Part shown: positions 8,319-17,660 of the stretch, piece after piece
Numbering within the stretch: the first letter of the stretch is position 1
How the letters are laid out: every line of letters starts with the position of its first letter
Assembly (NCBI RefSeq): GCF_014841215.1
Contig: NZ_JACYTR010000007.1
Coordinates: 1-64,000, forward strand
Reading direction: 5' to 3'
DNA from: Pseudomarimonas arenosa
GTDB taxonomy: Bacteria; Pseudomonadota; Gammaproteobacteria; Xanthomonadales; Xanthomonadaceae
DNA length: 64,000 bases
The notes under the pieces: model-generated
Told to the model about the DNA's origin: nothing
The model's input: the letters and a program-made list of their open reading frames with translations, nothing else
Databases searched by the model: none
Translations under genes and position numbers: made by a program

Positions 8319-8886
8319 GCTTCGGCACCCACTGCAACAGCATGCTAAGTCGCTGATGCGGGCAGGCACATTGCAGAAGCCCCTGCCGCTGATCATTGTC
8401 GAGCGGCAGCAATTCGGCCAAGCGATAGCCGACCCAACAGGCGGAGTCGAACAGCCGTGCCGGCGCCTTGGCATGCTTGCCACCGGCCTGCTCCAGGATC
8501 TTGTCGAGCAAGGACGCCAACAGACTGTGCTCGGCGCGAAGGGTACTCGGCTCATCTTCGAACAGGTCGACGTCGGCCACCACCATGCCGGTGTCGCGAA
8601 TACGCACCTGTTTGACATGGAAGCGCTGCACCCCCTCGACCACGATACCGAGAATGCCTTGTGGGTCGACGTTGAAGTCTACGATCTGTGCGGTGGTGCC
8701 GAAGCTGGCGGGGGTCGCGGGAACACCTACTTCGTGACCATCAGCGATCTGACAGACACCAAACACGCGGTTGCCCGCGGTGCAATCACGGACCATCGAC
8801 AGATAGCGGGGCTCGAACACTCTCAGGCGCAGTTCGCCGCCCGGAAACAGCACGGCATGCAAGGGAAAAAGGGGCAACTCCTTCAT
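8305..8886 (-). CDS. LON substrate-binding-domain protein
   Basis: This 193-residue protein consists of the N-terminal (substrate-binding, PUA-like) domain of Lon without the ATPase or protease parts. The family start is visible as LPLFPLHAVLFPGGELRLRVFEPRYL (broken here into LPLFPLHAVLFPGG and LRVFEPRYL), followed by FGVCQIADG and the ILGIVVEGVQRFHV strand. The C-terminal half is helical. Stand-alone proteins of this type are widespread in proteobacteria and have no settled function. It is divergent from the small protein gene at 9037 and convergent with the DedA fusion gene. Confidence 0.9.
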   Translation of the reverse strand: MKELPLFPLHAVLFPGGELRLRVFEPRYLSMVRDCTAGNRVFGVCQIADGHEVGVPATPASFGTTAQIVDFNVDPQGILGIVVEGVQRFHVKQVRIRDTGMVVADVDLFEDEPSTLRAEHSLLASLLDKILEQAGGKHAKAPARLFDSACWVGYRLAELLPLDNDQRQGLLQCACPHQRLSMLLQWVPKLTRE

Positions 8887-9036
8887 GCCTCAAGCCTACG
8901 CTGTTTGCATCGAGCTGTCCCGCCATAGCTTGCGCCGCAATCCGACAATGCTAGATTGCGCAGGGTCAGCGCCCCCTCGTGGGCCGACGACGCTCCACAC
9001 CGTTTCTCAGCTCGGCCAAAGGCCTCGATCAGCACC

Positions 9037-9462
9037 ATGCCGCAATTCGCTCCGCACGGAAGCTCGATTTTCGAGTTTGACAATCAGGTTCTGCTGTTGC
9101 GCTCGCGCGGCCCGTTCAATGCCGAACATGTGCGCGCGGTGATGGCCGCCTACGAGAGCGCCGCCGAGCGCATGCGCCAGGGCGGGCCATGGGCCACCAT
9201 CAATGTGATTTTCGAGTCGATGCTACTCACTGCCGATGGCATCGAGGCGATGGGCGAAAGTGCCCAGCGCTCCCGCGAACTCGGGCGTTGCGCGGCAGCC
9301 TACGTCGTGCCGCAGGAGGTCGAAGGGCGCAGCATGATCATTTCTGCGCTGCAAAAAGTGTGTGCGGGGGTGCTGCCGATCGCGTTTTTCACTGAACTGG
9401 ACGATGCCCGCAGCTGGTGCGCTCAACAGATCGCCGGTGCCCAGGCGTCCCAGCCCGACTGA
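9037..9462 (+). CDS. Conserved hypothetical protein, possible STAS/SpoIIAA-like fold
   Basis: This is a soluble 141-residue protein that I do not recognise with certainty. The alternation of short strands and helices, and the segments INVIFESMLLTADGIEAM, AAAYVVP and LPIAFFTELDDARSWC, resemble the SpoIIAA-like (STAS-fold) proteins in which a final helix begins with D-A-R-x-W. The ATG at 9037 is chosen because the upstream extension from 8956 is basic, low in structure and covers the divergent promoter region. It is convergent with mpl, with a 5-base gap. There is no signal peptide. Confidence 0.65.
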   Translation: MPQFAPHGSSIFEFDNQVLLLRSRGPFNAEHVRAVMAAYESAAERMRQGGPWATINVIFESMLLTADGIEAMGESAQRSRELGRCAAAYVVPQEVEGRSMIISALQKVCAGVLPIAFFTELDDARSWCAQQIAGAQASQPD

Positions 9463-9467
9463 GCGCC

Positions 9468-10835
9468 TCAGCTCTTGGTGAGCAGCTCGACCAATCGGCG
9501 AGACGCCCCATCGAAACTGCCGTTCGACATTAGCACCACAACATCGCCCGAGCGCAGCTCACCGTGCAGCTCACGAACCAGGGTGTCGACATCGGGCAGC
9601 GCCTTGCCTTTGCCGCCGAGCTTGCTGATGCAGGCCTCGGCATTCCAGGGCAACTCCGGGCGGCGCAACATGAAGCTAAGATCGGCCGGCGCCAAGGACT
9701 CCGGCAAAGCCGCCGCATGCGCGCCCAGGCGCATTGAATTGCTGCGCGGCTCCAGCACCGCGATCAACCGCGCCTTCGGATGACTGGCACGCAATCCTTC
9801 AAGCGTGGTGCGAATGGCGGTCGGATGGTGAGCAAAGTCGTCGTAGACGCGGATCCCGTTGCGATCGAGCAGTCGTTCCAAGCGTCGCTTCGGCGGCTTG
9901 AAGCCGGCCAGGGCGTCGGCGGCGGCGTGCACGGTCACGCCAGCCGCATGCGCCGCTGCAATCGCCGCCAGCGCGTTCATCACGTTGTGCCGTCCGAGCA
10001 GGGACCAGGAAACCTCGATTTCGGCCAAGCCCTGGTAGCGAACGGCAAACCGCGAACCTGACGGATCGAGCAGGCGCCCGCCCCACTCGACCTGCAGACT
10101 ATCGTCGATGGCAAAGCGCTCGATCGGCGTCCAGCTGCCATAGCTCAGCACGTCGTCGAGCTCGAAATCCTCGGCATTGACGATCAGACGACCATTGCCG
10201 GGGACACAGCGAATCAGGTGATGGAACTGCTGCTTGATCGATGTCAGGTCGGGAAAAATGTCGGCGTGGTCGTACTCGAGGTTGTTCAACACCACTACCC
10301 GCGGGCGGTAGTGAACGAACTTCGACCGCTTGTCGAAGAACGCGGTGTCGTATTCATCGGCTTCGACCACAAAGCACTCGCCGTCGCCGGTGCGCGCTGA
10401 CACGGGAAAGTTGCCTGGCACGCCACCAATCAGGAAACCCGGCGCCTTGCCGGCGTGCTCAAGGATCCAGGCCAACAAACTGCTGGTGGTGGTTTTGCCA
10501 TGAGTGCCGGCCACGGCCAGCACCTGGCGACCGACCAAAACGTTGTCACGCAGCCACTGCGGCCCCGAGACATAGTCGCGACCGCTGTTGAGCACCGCTT
10601 CGATGGCCGGGTTGCCGCGCGACAAAGCGTTACCAATCACCACTTGCTGGCACTCGTCGCTGATGAATTGTGGCTGGTAGCCAACGCGCAGTCTGATTCC
10701 GATGCTATTGAGCTGATCGGACATCGGTGGGTAGACGTTCTGGTCGGTACCCTCCACCTCGTGACCAGCTTCCCGGGCCAGGGCGGCGATGCCGCCCATA
10801 AAGGTGCCGCAGATACCCATAACATGTAGTTTCAT
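9468..10835 (-). CDS. mpl: UDP-N-acetylmuramate:L-Ala-D-Glu-meso-DAP ligase
   Basis: Mpl recycles the murein tripeptide by ligating it to UDP-MurNAc. The 455-residue product starts with the nucleotide-binding KLHVMGICGTFMGG, has the ATP-binding VAGTHGKTTTSSLLAW loop, the VEADEYDTAFFDKRSKFVHY segment that is diagnostic of Mpl (split: VEADEYDTAFFDK), EYDHADIFPDL, and the C-terminal LEPRSNSMRLG. The ATG at 10835 matches the family start; a longer frame adds seven residues. The start overlaps the stop of the upstream membrane-protein gene by four bases. Confidence 0.97.
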   Translation of the reverse strand: MKLHVMGICGTFMGGIAALAREAGHEVEGTDQNVYPPMSDQLNSIGIRLRVGYQPQFISDECQQVVIGNALSRGNPAIEAVLNSGRDYVSGPQWLRDNVLVGRQVLAVAGTHGKTTTSSLLAWILEHAGKAPGFLIGGVPGNFPVSARTGDGECFVVEADEYDTAFFDKRSKFVHYRPRVVVLNNLEYDHADIFPDLTSIKQQFHHLIRCVPGNGRLIVNAEDFELDDVLSYGSWTPIERFAIDDSLQVEWGGRLLDPSGSRFAVRYQGLAEIEVSWSLLGRHNVMNALAAIAAAHAAGVTVHAAADALAGFKPPKRRLERLLDRNGIRVYDDFAHHPTAIRTTLEGLRASHPKARLIAVLEPRSNSMRLGAHAAALPESLAPADLSFMLRRPELPWNAEACISKLGGKGKALPDVDTLVRELHGELRSGDVVVLMSNGSFDGASRRLVELLTKS

Positions 10836-11368
10836 TGCGTTCCCGATTGCAGCCAAAGGCTCGCCGATAACTCCAGGATAAACCAGCCGATGGCGAACAA
10901 GGCCGCGGCAAACAAGCGCAGGTCCATGGCGTGGCGCAGGATATGCGCTACCGTCATCAGTCGCCAGGCATTGAGTCCAATCTGCACGAAGAACAGCGCC
11001 ACATGCAGCGCGCTGGGTTGCTCATTCGGCTGCAGCGGGCCGGCCAGATTCCAGATCAGCACCAGGGGCAGCAAGAGCAGACCAAACACCAGGCCAGTGC
11101 CAGCCAGCGCAGCCAGGGTTTGCGCGTAGCGCGCCTGATGGCCGGTCAAATTGAGCAGCAGCCAGGGCAACGCCAGCAGGAAGGCCAGCGAGATCAGGAC
11201 CACCGCCACTGCCTGTTCGCGCTCGGCCAGATAGACCAGCATGGCGTCGATCAGCACCGACAGCAGCACCATGTTTCGCGCCAGCGCAGGCGAATGCGCC
11301 ACGTCCTGCGGCGCGCGACGCAGGAAGCAGATATTGATCCACGCGGCCCACGGAATCAGGCTGGACAC
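10832..11368 (-). CDS. Small integral membrane protein of unknown function
   Basis: This 178-residue protein has about five to six hydrophobic segments (VLLSVLIDAMLVYLA, AVVLISLAFLLALPWLL, GTGLVFGLLLLPLVLIWNL, LHVALFFVQIGLNAW, LFAAALFAIGWFILEL). I recognise no family motif. The first available start is a GTG at 11368, 37 bases after the adk stop. An in-frame stop just upstream rules out a longer form. Its stop overlaps the mpl start (ATGA), so adk, this gene and mpl probably form one operon. A link with cell-envelope recycling is only suggested by this coupling. Confidence 0.75.
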   Translation of the reverse strand: MSSLIPWAAWINICFLRRAPQDVAHSPALARNMVLLSVLIDAMLVYLAEREQAVAVVLISLAFLLALPWLLLNLTGHQARYAQTLAALAGTGLVFGLLLLPLVLIWNLAGPLQPNEQPSALHVALFFVQIGLNAWRLMTVAHILRHAMDLRLFAAALFAIGWFILELSASLWLQSGTQ

Positions 11369-11404
11369 GGCAACCCGGTCGCAGCTGAACGCCGAGGCGA
11401 CTGA

Positions 11405-11980
11405 CTACGACTTGGCCTGACCACGAGCCGCGCTGAGTACGCGTTCTGCCACTTCGTCGACACTGCCGACGCCGTAGACGCAGGCCAGCTTGCCCTGCGC
11501 GCGGTAGTAGTCAATGACGGGCGCGGTCTGATCGGAATACACGCGCAGGCGATTGCGTACCGAGTCGGGGTTGTCGTCGGCGCGGCCTTCGGCCTCGGCA
11601 CGACCGGCCAGACGCTGAATCAACAACTCGGTGCCCACATCAAGCTGCACCGCCACATCGACCGGCTGCTTGAGCTTGTCGAGCAGGGCGTCAAGCGCAT
11701 TGGCCTGGGCCAGATTGCGCGGGTAGCCGTCGAGAATGAAGCCGCCCGTGACGTCATCCTTGCCCAACCGCTCTTCCAGCATTCCCAGCACCAGCTCGTC
11801 CGAGACCAGCTCACCGCGCTCCATCACCGCCTTGGCTTTCAAACCCAGCGGGGTACCGGCGGCGACCGCAGCACGCAGCAGATCACCGGTGGAAATATGT
11901 GGCACCTCAAGGGCCTGCTTGAGCAATGTGGCCTGGGTTCCCTTGCCCGATCCGGGCGCTCCCAAAAGTACGAGTCGCAT
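11405..11980 (-). CDS. adk: Adenylate kinase
   Basis: Adk interconverts ATP + AMP and 2 ADP. The 191-residue protein begins MRLVLLGAPGSGKGTQ, with the P-loop at about residues 7-15. It then has ISTGDLLRAA, the LDGYPRN motif and a short LID region (GRAEAEGRADDNPDSVRNRL, without zinc-binding cysteines), followed by the conserved late D-Y segment. It is the short form of the enzyme. The ATG at 11980 places the P-loop correctly. It is divergent from the PPi-dependent phosphofructokinase gene. Balancing adenylates next to PPi enzymes makes metabolic sense. Confidence 0.97.
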   Translation of the reverse strand: MRLVLLGAPGSGKGTQATLLKQALEVPHISTGDLLRAAVAAGTPLGLKAKAVMERGELVSDELVLGMLEERLGKDDVTGGFILDGYPRNLAQANALDALLDKLKQPVDVAVQLDVGTELLIQRLAGRAEAEGRADDNPDSVRNRLRVYSDQTAPVIDYYRAQGKLACVYGVGSVDEVAERVLSAARGQAKS

Positions 11981-12136
11981 GTGCTGATGAATTCCGTAAC
12001 AAGAAACGGGGCGCGCCCAGGCGGAAGCTTTCGCTACACTCGCGATCGGGACACGGATCGTCCAAACGCTAGCGGTCCGGCCCCCGCAAGTCAATTCGCG
12101 CCGCGTTCGGCGCTCGGCAGACCAGGAAGATCGATC

Positions 12137-13390
12137 ATGAGCAAGGGAAAACTGCTATACGCGCAGTCGGGCGGCGTCACCGCCGTCATCAACACCACCG
12201 CCGCGGCGGTGATCAGCACCGCACGCCAGCACGGCATCAAGGTTTATGCCGCCCGCAATGGCGTGATCGGAGCCCTTCGCGAGGATCTGATCGACACCGC
12301 CAAGGAGTCCGCCAGCGCGATTCGCGGCTTGGCCCATACGCCGGGCGGCGCCTTCGGTTCCTGCCGATTCAAGCTCAAATCGCTGGACACGGACCGCGCC
12401 CACTACCAACGACTGATCGAGGTCCTGCGGGCACACGATATCCGCTATTTGCTCTACAACGGCGGCAATGATTCCGCCGATACTTCACTGAAGATCTCCC
12501 AGGTCAGTCGCGAACTGGGCTACGAACTGGCCTGCATCGGGGTGCCGAAAACAGTCGACAACGATCTCGCGGTCACCGATTGCTGCCCTGGGTTCGGCTC
12601 AGTCGCCAAGTACACCGCCACCTCGGTGCTCGAAGCCAGTCTGGATGTCGCCTCGATGGCCGAGTCGTCTACCAAGGTGTTTGTGATGGAGGTGATGGGG
12701 CGACATGCCGGGTGGATTGCCGCCTCCGCTGGACTCGCGCAGCGCGGCGAGGACGACCCACCGCATATCATCCTGTTCCCGGAGATCGCCTTCGACCAAG
12801 CCAAGTTCCTGGCCAAGGTCAAAGCCACGGTCGCCAAGGTCGGCTGGTGCACGGTGGTGGTCTCCGAAGGCCTGCATCACGCCGATGGTCGATTCGTAGC
12901 CGAGGCTGGCAGCAAGGACGCCTTTGGCCACAGCCAACTCGGCGGGGTCGGGCCGGCAATCGCTGCCCTGGTCAAGGACGAGTTGAAAATGAAGGTGCAT
13001 TGGGCGGTGCCGGACTATCTGCAGCGCTCGGCACGTCATCTGGCTTCGCAGACCGACCACGACCACGCCTGGGCCGTGGGCGAACAGGCGGTGCATTACG
13101 CCCTGGCCGGCAAACACGGCGTGATGCCGGTCATTCGCCGAACCAGCGACGCCCCGTATCGCTGGAAGATCGAGGCGGCGCCGCTGACCAAGGTCGCCAA
13201 TGCCGAGAAGAAAATGCCGAAGAACTATCTGCGGCGCGACGGCTACGGCATTACCCAGGCCTGTCGGCGTTACCTGGAACCACTGATCCGCGGCGAAGCC
13301 GCGCCGCCGTACGGCAAGGATGGCCTACCGTCCTACGTGAAGCTGAAGAACCTGCCCGTGCCTAAGAAACTGCCGGCGTACTCGCTGTAG
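12137..13390 (+). CDS. pfp: Pyrophosphate-dependent 6-phosphofructokinase
   Basis: This 417-residue enzyme of the PFK superfamily interconverts fructose-6-phosphate and fructose-1,6-bisphosphate. Two positions point to PPi rather than ATP as phosphoryl donor: the NGGNDS loop (109-112), which carries Asp where ATP enzymes have Gly, and PKTVDND (137-143) with Lys where ATP enzymes have Gly. MGRHAGWIAASAG and the AQSGGVTAVIN start are also typical. The ATG at 12137 has AGGAAG upstream. A longer frame to 11897 only overlaps adk. The reaction is reversible, so it can serve glycolysis or gluconeogenesis. Its 3' end overlaps the convergent acyltransferase gene by 29 bases. Confidence 0.95.
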   Translation: MSKGKLLYAQSGGVTAVINTTAAAVISTARQHGIKVYAARNGVIGALREDLIDTAKESASAIRGLAHTPGGAFGSCRFKLKSLDTDRAHYQRLIEVLRAHDIRYLLYNGGNDSADTSLKISQVSRELGYELACIGVPKTVDNDLAVTDCCPGFGSVAKYTATSVLEASLDVASMAESSTKVFVMEVMGRHAGWIAASAGLAQRGEDDPPHIILFPEIAFDQAKFLAKVKATVAKVGWCTVVVSEGLHHADGRFVAEAGSKDAFGHSQLGGVGPAIAALVKDELKMKVHWAVPDYLQRSARHLASQTDHDHAWAVGEQAVHYALAGKHGVMPVIRRTSDAPYRWKIEAAPLTKVANAEKKMPKNYLRRDGYGITQACRRYLEPLIRGEAAPPYGKDGLPSYVKLKNLPVPKKLPAYSL

Positions 13391-14504
13391 TGGTGGTGGC
13401 CTGCTCGGCTCGGCGTGCGCGGCGGCCGAGAAAGGGCCGCTCGATCAGCCGATACGACAACCATGACAGCAGCAGAACCGGCGGCAGGCTCAGCGCCACG
13501 CCGCCCCAGGCCGGCCAGTCGGCCGGCCAGCCCTGGCGCTGCCAGCTGAGCACCGGGTAATGCCAAAGGTACAGGCTGTAGCTGATCATGCCCAGCCAAC
13601 CCAGGACCCGGCCGGACAAGCGCTGGACCAGCCAGCTGCGAGGAGCTGCCAGGGCGCCGAGAATGCATAAGGCGAAGCCCAGACCGACGCCGGTGTAGTG
13701 GCCGTAGACCCAGGGCGCTTGCGCCTGACTGACGAAATCGCCGCGCGAGGCGGCGCCCCAGCACATCAGCAGAACCACGAGCAGCCCAGCCCACAGCCAC
13801 CCGCGGCCGCGCGTCCGCAGGTTCAGGTAACACCAGGCCGCGGCCATGCCAAGCAGGAACTGATCCAGACGCCCCGGCAACTGGATGATCCAGCGGTACA
13901 ACGGCACACCGTCGGCGCCCCACCAGTGCAGAGCTGCCACGCACAGCCAGCGAAAGGCAATCACCGCCAGCACCCCCACCAACACCGTGATCAGCACGCT
14001 GCGCCGACCGCGAAACGGCAAGGCCAGCAAGGGCAGCAGGATGTAGAAGTCCCACTCCACCGGCAGTGACCAATAGACCGGATTGATCGCCGAATCGTTC
14101 TGCCACAGGTTGAAGCTCAGGCTGAAATGCCCGAGCAAGACGCCGCTACCGATTTCCGGACCGCCAGACCACACCGCCAGCGCCAACAACACCAGCAGTT
14201 GCGCCCAGTAGGCCGGCAACACGCGTCGCGCGCGGTTGCGCCAGAAGCGCCGCAGATCGACCGACTCGCCGCGCTGGCGCGCGGTAAGAAAGGGCATGCC
14301 AAGCAGGAAACCGGACAGCACAAAGAACAAGTCGACGCCAAAATAGCCACAGGCCAGCAGCGGCGTGAGATCGACCCCGACCGGAGAGATCCGTGGTCCG
14401 CCGGCAAACTGCCAGGCGTGGTAGAGCAACACCCAAGCCGCGGCGACGCCGCGCAGGCCAGTAATCGCTGGCAGATAGTCCTGTTCCGGCCGCGCAGCCA
14501 GCAT
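13362..14504 (-). CDS. Acyltransferase 3 family (OafA/YrhL-like) membrane protein
   Basis: This membrane acyltransferase has about 380 residues and ten or so hydrophobic helices. Family hallmarks are [18 protein letters not shown] near the N-terminus with the catalytic-type His, [17 protein letters not shown], and the [15 protein letters not shown] motif. Such enzymes usually transfer acetyl or other acyl groups to sugars of lipopolysaccharide, exopolysaccharide or other envelope glycans. The start at 14504 has AGGAG eight bases upstream. It lies opposite to and between two PPi-metabolism genes, with no evident functional link to them. Confidence 0.9.
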   Translation of the reverse strand: MLAARPEQDYLPAITGLRGVAAAWVLLYHAWQFAGGPRISPVGVDLTPLLACGYFGVDLFFVLSGFLLGMPFLTARQRGESVDLRRFWRNRARRVLPAYWAQLLVLLALAVWSGGPEIGSGVLLGHFSLSFNLWQNDSAINPVYWSLPVEWDFYILLPLLALPFRGRRSVLITVLVGVLAVIAFRWLCVAALHWWGADGVPLYRWIIQLPGRLDQFLLGMAAAWCYLNLRTRGRGWLWAGLLVVLLMCWGAASRGDFVSQAQAPWVYGHYTGVGLGFALCILGALAAPRSWLVQRLSGRVLGWLGMISYSLYLWHYPVLSWQRQGWPADWPAWGGVALSLPPVLLLSWLSYRLIERPFLGRRARRAEQATTTTASTPAVS

Positions 14505-14626
14505 CGATCGCTCTCCTGTTCGGCGCCGCAAGATCGCCGGGCCGGCATTGTGCCGCATTGTTCAATCGGACGACCGGTGCTGCAGCGCAACACGAACAGT
14601 CCCGTTCTGTGGCTATACTCGCCGGC

Positions 14627-14645
14627 GGCCGCTTACTTAGCGGCC
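14627..14645 (+). other. Hairpin in the 5' region of hppA
   Basis: The inverted repeat GGCCGC-(7)-GCGGCC lies 24 bases before the hppA start codon and 8 bases after a TATACT hexamer (14614-14619) that could be a -10 box. No good -35 box is found at the right distance. If transcription starts near 14626, the hairpin would form the very 5' end of the mRNA. A regulatory or stabilising role is a guess. Confidence 0.35.
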
Positions 14646-14669
14646 ATTCATTTTCGAGCGGAGGACGCA

Positions 14670-16682
14670 ATGCTGGAGCAATACGGACTGGTGATGGCCA
14701 TCGTCGGCGCGGCACTGGCGATTGTCTATGGAGCAATGTCGATACGCTGGATTCTGGCGCAGCCAGCGGGCAACGAACGGATGCAGCAGATTGCGGGCGC
14801 GATCCAACAGGGCGCGCGCGCCTATCTGAATCGCCAGTACGGCACGATCGCGATCGCCGGAGCGATCCTGTTCGTGGTGCTGGGCTTTGCCCTCGACTGG
14901 TACTCAGCGATCGGCTTTGTAATCGGCGCCATCCTGTCGGGCGCGGCCGGATACATCGGCATGAACATTTCGGTACGGGCCAATGTGCGAACGGCAGAAG
15001 CAGCGCGCAGCGGTATCGACAAGGCCTTGGCCGTCGCCTTCAAGGGCGGTGCAATCACCGGCATGCTGGTGGTCGGCCTAGGTCTGCTGGGCGTGGCCGG
15101 CTACTACGGCATCCTGCTCGAAATGGGACTGAGCAAGGACAAGGCCCTGCACGCGCTGATCGGCCTCGCCTTCGGCTCCTCGCTGATCTCGATCTTCGCC
15201 CGTCTGGGCGGCGGCATCTTCACCAAGGGCGCTGACGTCGGTGCCGATCTGGTCGGCAAGGTCGAAGCGGGCATTCCCGAGGATGACCCGCGCAACCCGG
15301 CGGTGATCGCTGACAACGTCGGCGACAACGTCGGTGACTGCGCCGGCATGGCCGCTGACCTGTTTGAGACCTATGCGGTCACCGTGATTGCAACCATGCT
15401 GCTGGGTGGCCTGATGGCCAGCAGCCTTGGCGGCAATCCAGTGCTCTATCCGCTGGTCTTGGGCGGCGCCTCGATTGTGGCTTCGATTATCGGCACCTTC
15501 TTCGTCAAGACCTCCGACGGCGGCTCGATCATGGGCGCACTGTACAAGGGCGTGATCGTTTCCGGCGTGATCGCCGCGGCACTGTTCTATCCGATCACCA
15601 CCGGGCTGATGGCCGACAACGCGATGAGTCTCTACTGGTGCGCGCTGATCGGCCTGGTGCTGACCGGGGTGATCATCTTCATCACCGAGTACTACACCGG
15701 CACCGAGTTTGCGCCGGTACGCCATGTGGCGCATGCCTCGACTACCGGTCATGCCACCAACATCATCGCCGGCCTCGGGGTGTCGATGAAGTCGACTGCC
15801 TGGCCGGTACTGGCGGTCTGCGCGGCGATCTGGGGCTGCCATGAGTTGGCTGGCCTGTACGGCATCGCCATCGCTGCCACCTCGATGTTGTCGATGGCCG
15901 GCATGGTGGTGGCCCTGGATGCCTACGGGCCGATTACCGACAACGCCGGCGGCATCGCCGAAATGGCCGAGCTGCCGCCGGAAGTGCGCGCGGTCACCGA
16001 TCCGCTGGATGCCGTGGGCAATACCACCAAGGCAGTCACCAAGGGGTATGCGATCGGTTCGGCCGGGCTCGCTGCCCTGGTGCTGTTTGCCGACTACACC
16101 CACAACCTGGAAGCGGTCGGTAAATCGGTCACCTTCGACCTTTCCAACCACATGGTGATCATCGGCCTGTTCATCGGCGGCCTGATCCCCTATCTGTTTG
16201 GCGCGATGGCGATGGAAGCGGTGGGCCGCGCCGCCGGCTCGGTGGTGGAAGAAGTGCGCCGTCAGTTCCGCGAGATCAAGGGCATCATGGAAGGCACCCA
16301 CACGCCGGATTACTCGCTGGCGGTGGACATGCTGACCAAGGCGGCGATCAAGGAAATGATCATCCCCTCCCTGCTGCCGGTCGGTGTGCCGGTGCTGGTC
16401 GGCCTGTTGCTCGGCCCGCAGGCCCTCGGCGGCCTGCTGATCGGCACCATCGTCACCGGCCTGTTCGTGGCCATTTCGATGACCACCGGCGGCGGTGCCT
16501 GGGATAACGCCAAGAAGTACATCGAAGATGGCAATCACGGCGGCAAGGGCGGCGAGGCTCACAAGGCTTCGGTGACCGGCGACACCGTCGGTGATCCGTA
16601 CAAGGACACCGCCGGCCCGGCGGTGAACCCGCTGATCAAGATCATCAACATCGTCGCCTTGCTGATGGTGCCGCTGCTGTAA
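14670..16682 (+). CDS. hppA: Membrane H+-translocating pyrophosphatase, K+-independent type
   Basis: This 670-residue integral membrane enzyme couples PPi hydrolysis to proton pumping. The PPi/Mg-binding segments are visible: [37 protein letters not shown] and the second acidic cluster [12 protein letters not shown]. The position that separates the two subclasses reads GNTTKA, with Lys, which indicates the potassium-independent class. The ATG at 14670 has GGAGG upstream. The frame is open further 5' but only on the acyltransferase antisense strand. It is followed by a strong terminator and then ppa. With pfp it can recover energy from PPi released in biosynthesis. Confidence 0.97.
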   Translation: MLEQYGLVMAIVGAALAIVYGAMSIRWILAQPAGNERMQQIAGAIQQGARAYLNRQYGTIAIAGAILFVVLGFALDWYSAIGFVIGAILSGAAGYIGMNISVRANVRTAEAARSGIDKALAVAFKGGAITGMLVVGLGLLGVAGYYGILLEMGLSKDKALHALIGLAFGSSLISIFARLGGGIFTKGADVGADLVGKVEAGIPEDDPRNPAVIADNVGDNVGDCAGMAADLFETYAVTVIATMLLGGLMASSLGGNPVLYPLVLGGASIVASIIGTFFVKTSDGGSIMGALYKGVIVSGVIAAALFYPITTGLMADNAMSLYWCALIGLVLTGVIIFITEYYTGTEFAPVRHVAHASTTGHATNIIAGLGVSMKSTAWPVLAVCAAIWGCHELAGLYGIAIAATSMLSMAGMVVALDAYGPITDNAGGIAEMAELPPEVRAVTDPLDAVGNTTKAVTKGYAIGSAGLAALVLFADYTHNLEAVGKSVTFDLSNHMVIIGLFIGGLIPYLFGAMAMEAVGRAAGSVVEEVRRQFREIKGIMEGTHTPDYSLAVDMLTKAAIKEMIIPSLLPVGVPVLVGLLLGPQALGGLLIGTIVTGLFVAISMTTGGGAWDNAKKYIEDGNHGGKGGEAHKASVTGDTVGDPYKDTAGPAVNPLIKIINIVALLMVPLL

Positions 16683-16702
16683 GGATCTGCACTCGCAACC
16701 AG

Positions 16703-16735
16703 GACAAACCCCGCTGCGGCGGGGTTTGTCGTTTC
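16703..16735 (+). terminator. Rho-independent terminator after hppA
   Basis: A perfect 12-bp stem GACAAACCCCGC / GCGGGGTTTGTC with a 4-base loop starts 21 bases after the hppA stop and is followed by GTTTC. It separates hppA from ppa. Confidence 0.85.
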
Positions 16736-16856
16736 TGAACCGGGCAATGCCTATCGACCAGCGTTGGAGTGCACCCTCTAGCGCCTTCCAGTATCCTTCG
16801 CGCCCCTCGGCGCCGGCTTGGCGCCCCGCCTTGCCTGTCTGACTTAGGAGCGCAAC

Positions 16857-17405
16857 ATGGGCCTCGACCTCGTCCCCACCGGCCGCGACGTGCCGAACGA
16901 AATCAATGTCGTCATTGAAATTCCCAAGGATGCCGAACCGGTCAAGTACGAAGTGGACAAGGGCACCGGCGCGATCTTCGTCGATCGTATCCTGTCGACC
17001 CCGATGCGCTATCCCTGCAACTACGGCTATGTGCCGCACACCCTGTGTGGCGACGGCGATCCGGTTGATGTCCTGGTGATTCTGCCGCTACCGCTGATTC
17101 CCGGCTCGGTGATCCGCTGCCGTCCAGTCGGCGTGCTGAAGATGACCGACGAAGCCGGTTCGGATGAGAAGCTGCTGGCGGTGCCGGTTCCGAAGATCTT
17201 CGCTGGCTACACCCATATCGAAGACATCGGCCATGTGTCCGGGCATTGGCTGGAGCGTATCGGCCATTTCTTTGAGCACTACAAGGATCTGGAAAAAGGC
17301 AAATGGGTGAAGCTGGATGGCTGGGGCGGCGCAGCCGAGGCCAAGGAAATCATCCGTGAGTCGATCGAGCGCTTCGAAGCTTCACCGGAGAAGCCCAATT
17401 TCTAA
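16857..17405 (+). CDS. ppa: Inorganic pyrophosphatase, family I
   Basis: This soluble 182-residue enzyme hydrolyses PPi to two phosphates in the cytoplasm. The signature DGDPVDVLV is present, along with the [11 protein letters not shown] segment, EIPKD and KYEVDK near the N-terminus, and the C-terminal [16 protein letters not shown] motif. The start has TAGGAG six bases upstream. The gene sits downstream of the membrane-bound PPase and probably competes with it and with PPi-PFK for the same PPi pool. It has its own flanking terminators and so appears to be a separate transcript. Confidence 0.97.
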   Translation: MGLDLVPTGRDVPNEINVVIEIPKDAEPVKYEVDKGTGAIFVDRILSTPMRYPCNYGYVPHTLCGDGDPVDVLVILPLPLIPGSVIRCRPVGVLKMTDEAGSDEKLLAVPVPKIFAGYTHIEDIGHVSGHWLERIGHFFEHYKDLEKGKWVKLDGWGGAAEAKEIIRESIERFEASPEKPNF

Positions 17406-17437
17406 GCCGCCCAGGCCGGAAAGACCAGCGCATCTCG

Positions 17438-17469
17438 ACAGGGCCGGCATTGCCGGCCCTGTGCTTTTT
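17438..17469 (+). terminator. Rho-independent terminator after ppa
   Basis: An 11-bp GC-rich stem (ACAGGGCCGGC / GCCGGCCCTGT) with a 3-base loop is followed by GCTTTTT. It lies 33 bases after the ppa stop. Confidence 0.88.
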
Positions 17470-17660
17470 CCCGACCGCTGCCGCTGCCCCACCGCGGCAC
17501 GAAAGCGCGGGAAAGGGCGTGACCCTTCACCCACTTCGCGCTAGTCTTGAACTTGCCCGCTCTGCCGCCGCATGGCCGCAGAGCGATGCCCCAAAGGCGG
17601 CGGAGGAAGCAGCCGCACGGCGGGGCGGGGAATCGTCGAGCACAGACCGGAGGGGTTGAC

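Noticed and set aside
11897-12136. N-terminal extension of the PPi-PFK frame
   Set aside because: It overlaps the adk start, is not PFK-like, and the ATG at 12137 begins the family sequence.
14614-14619. TATACT as a complete hppA promoter
   Set aside because: A -10-like hexamer is present but no acceptable -35 lies 16-18 bases upstream, so it is mentioned only with the hairpin.
15078-17039. 653-codon minus-strand frame opposite hppA and ppa
   Set aside because: The product is His/Gln/Gly/Asp-rich with no domain, and the opposite strand encodes two clear enzymes.
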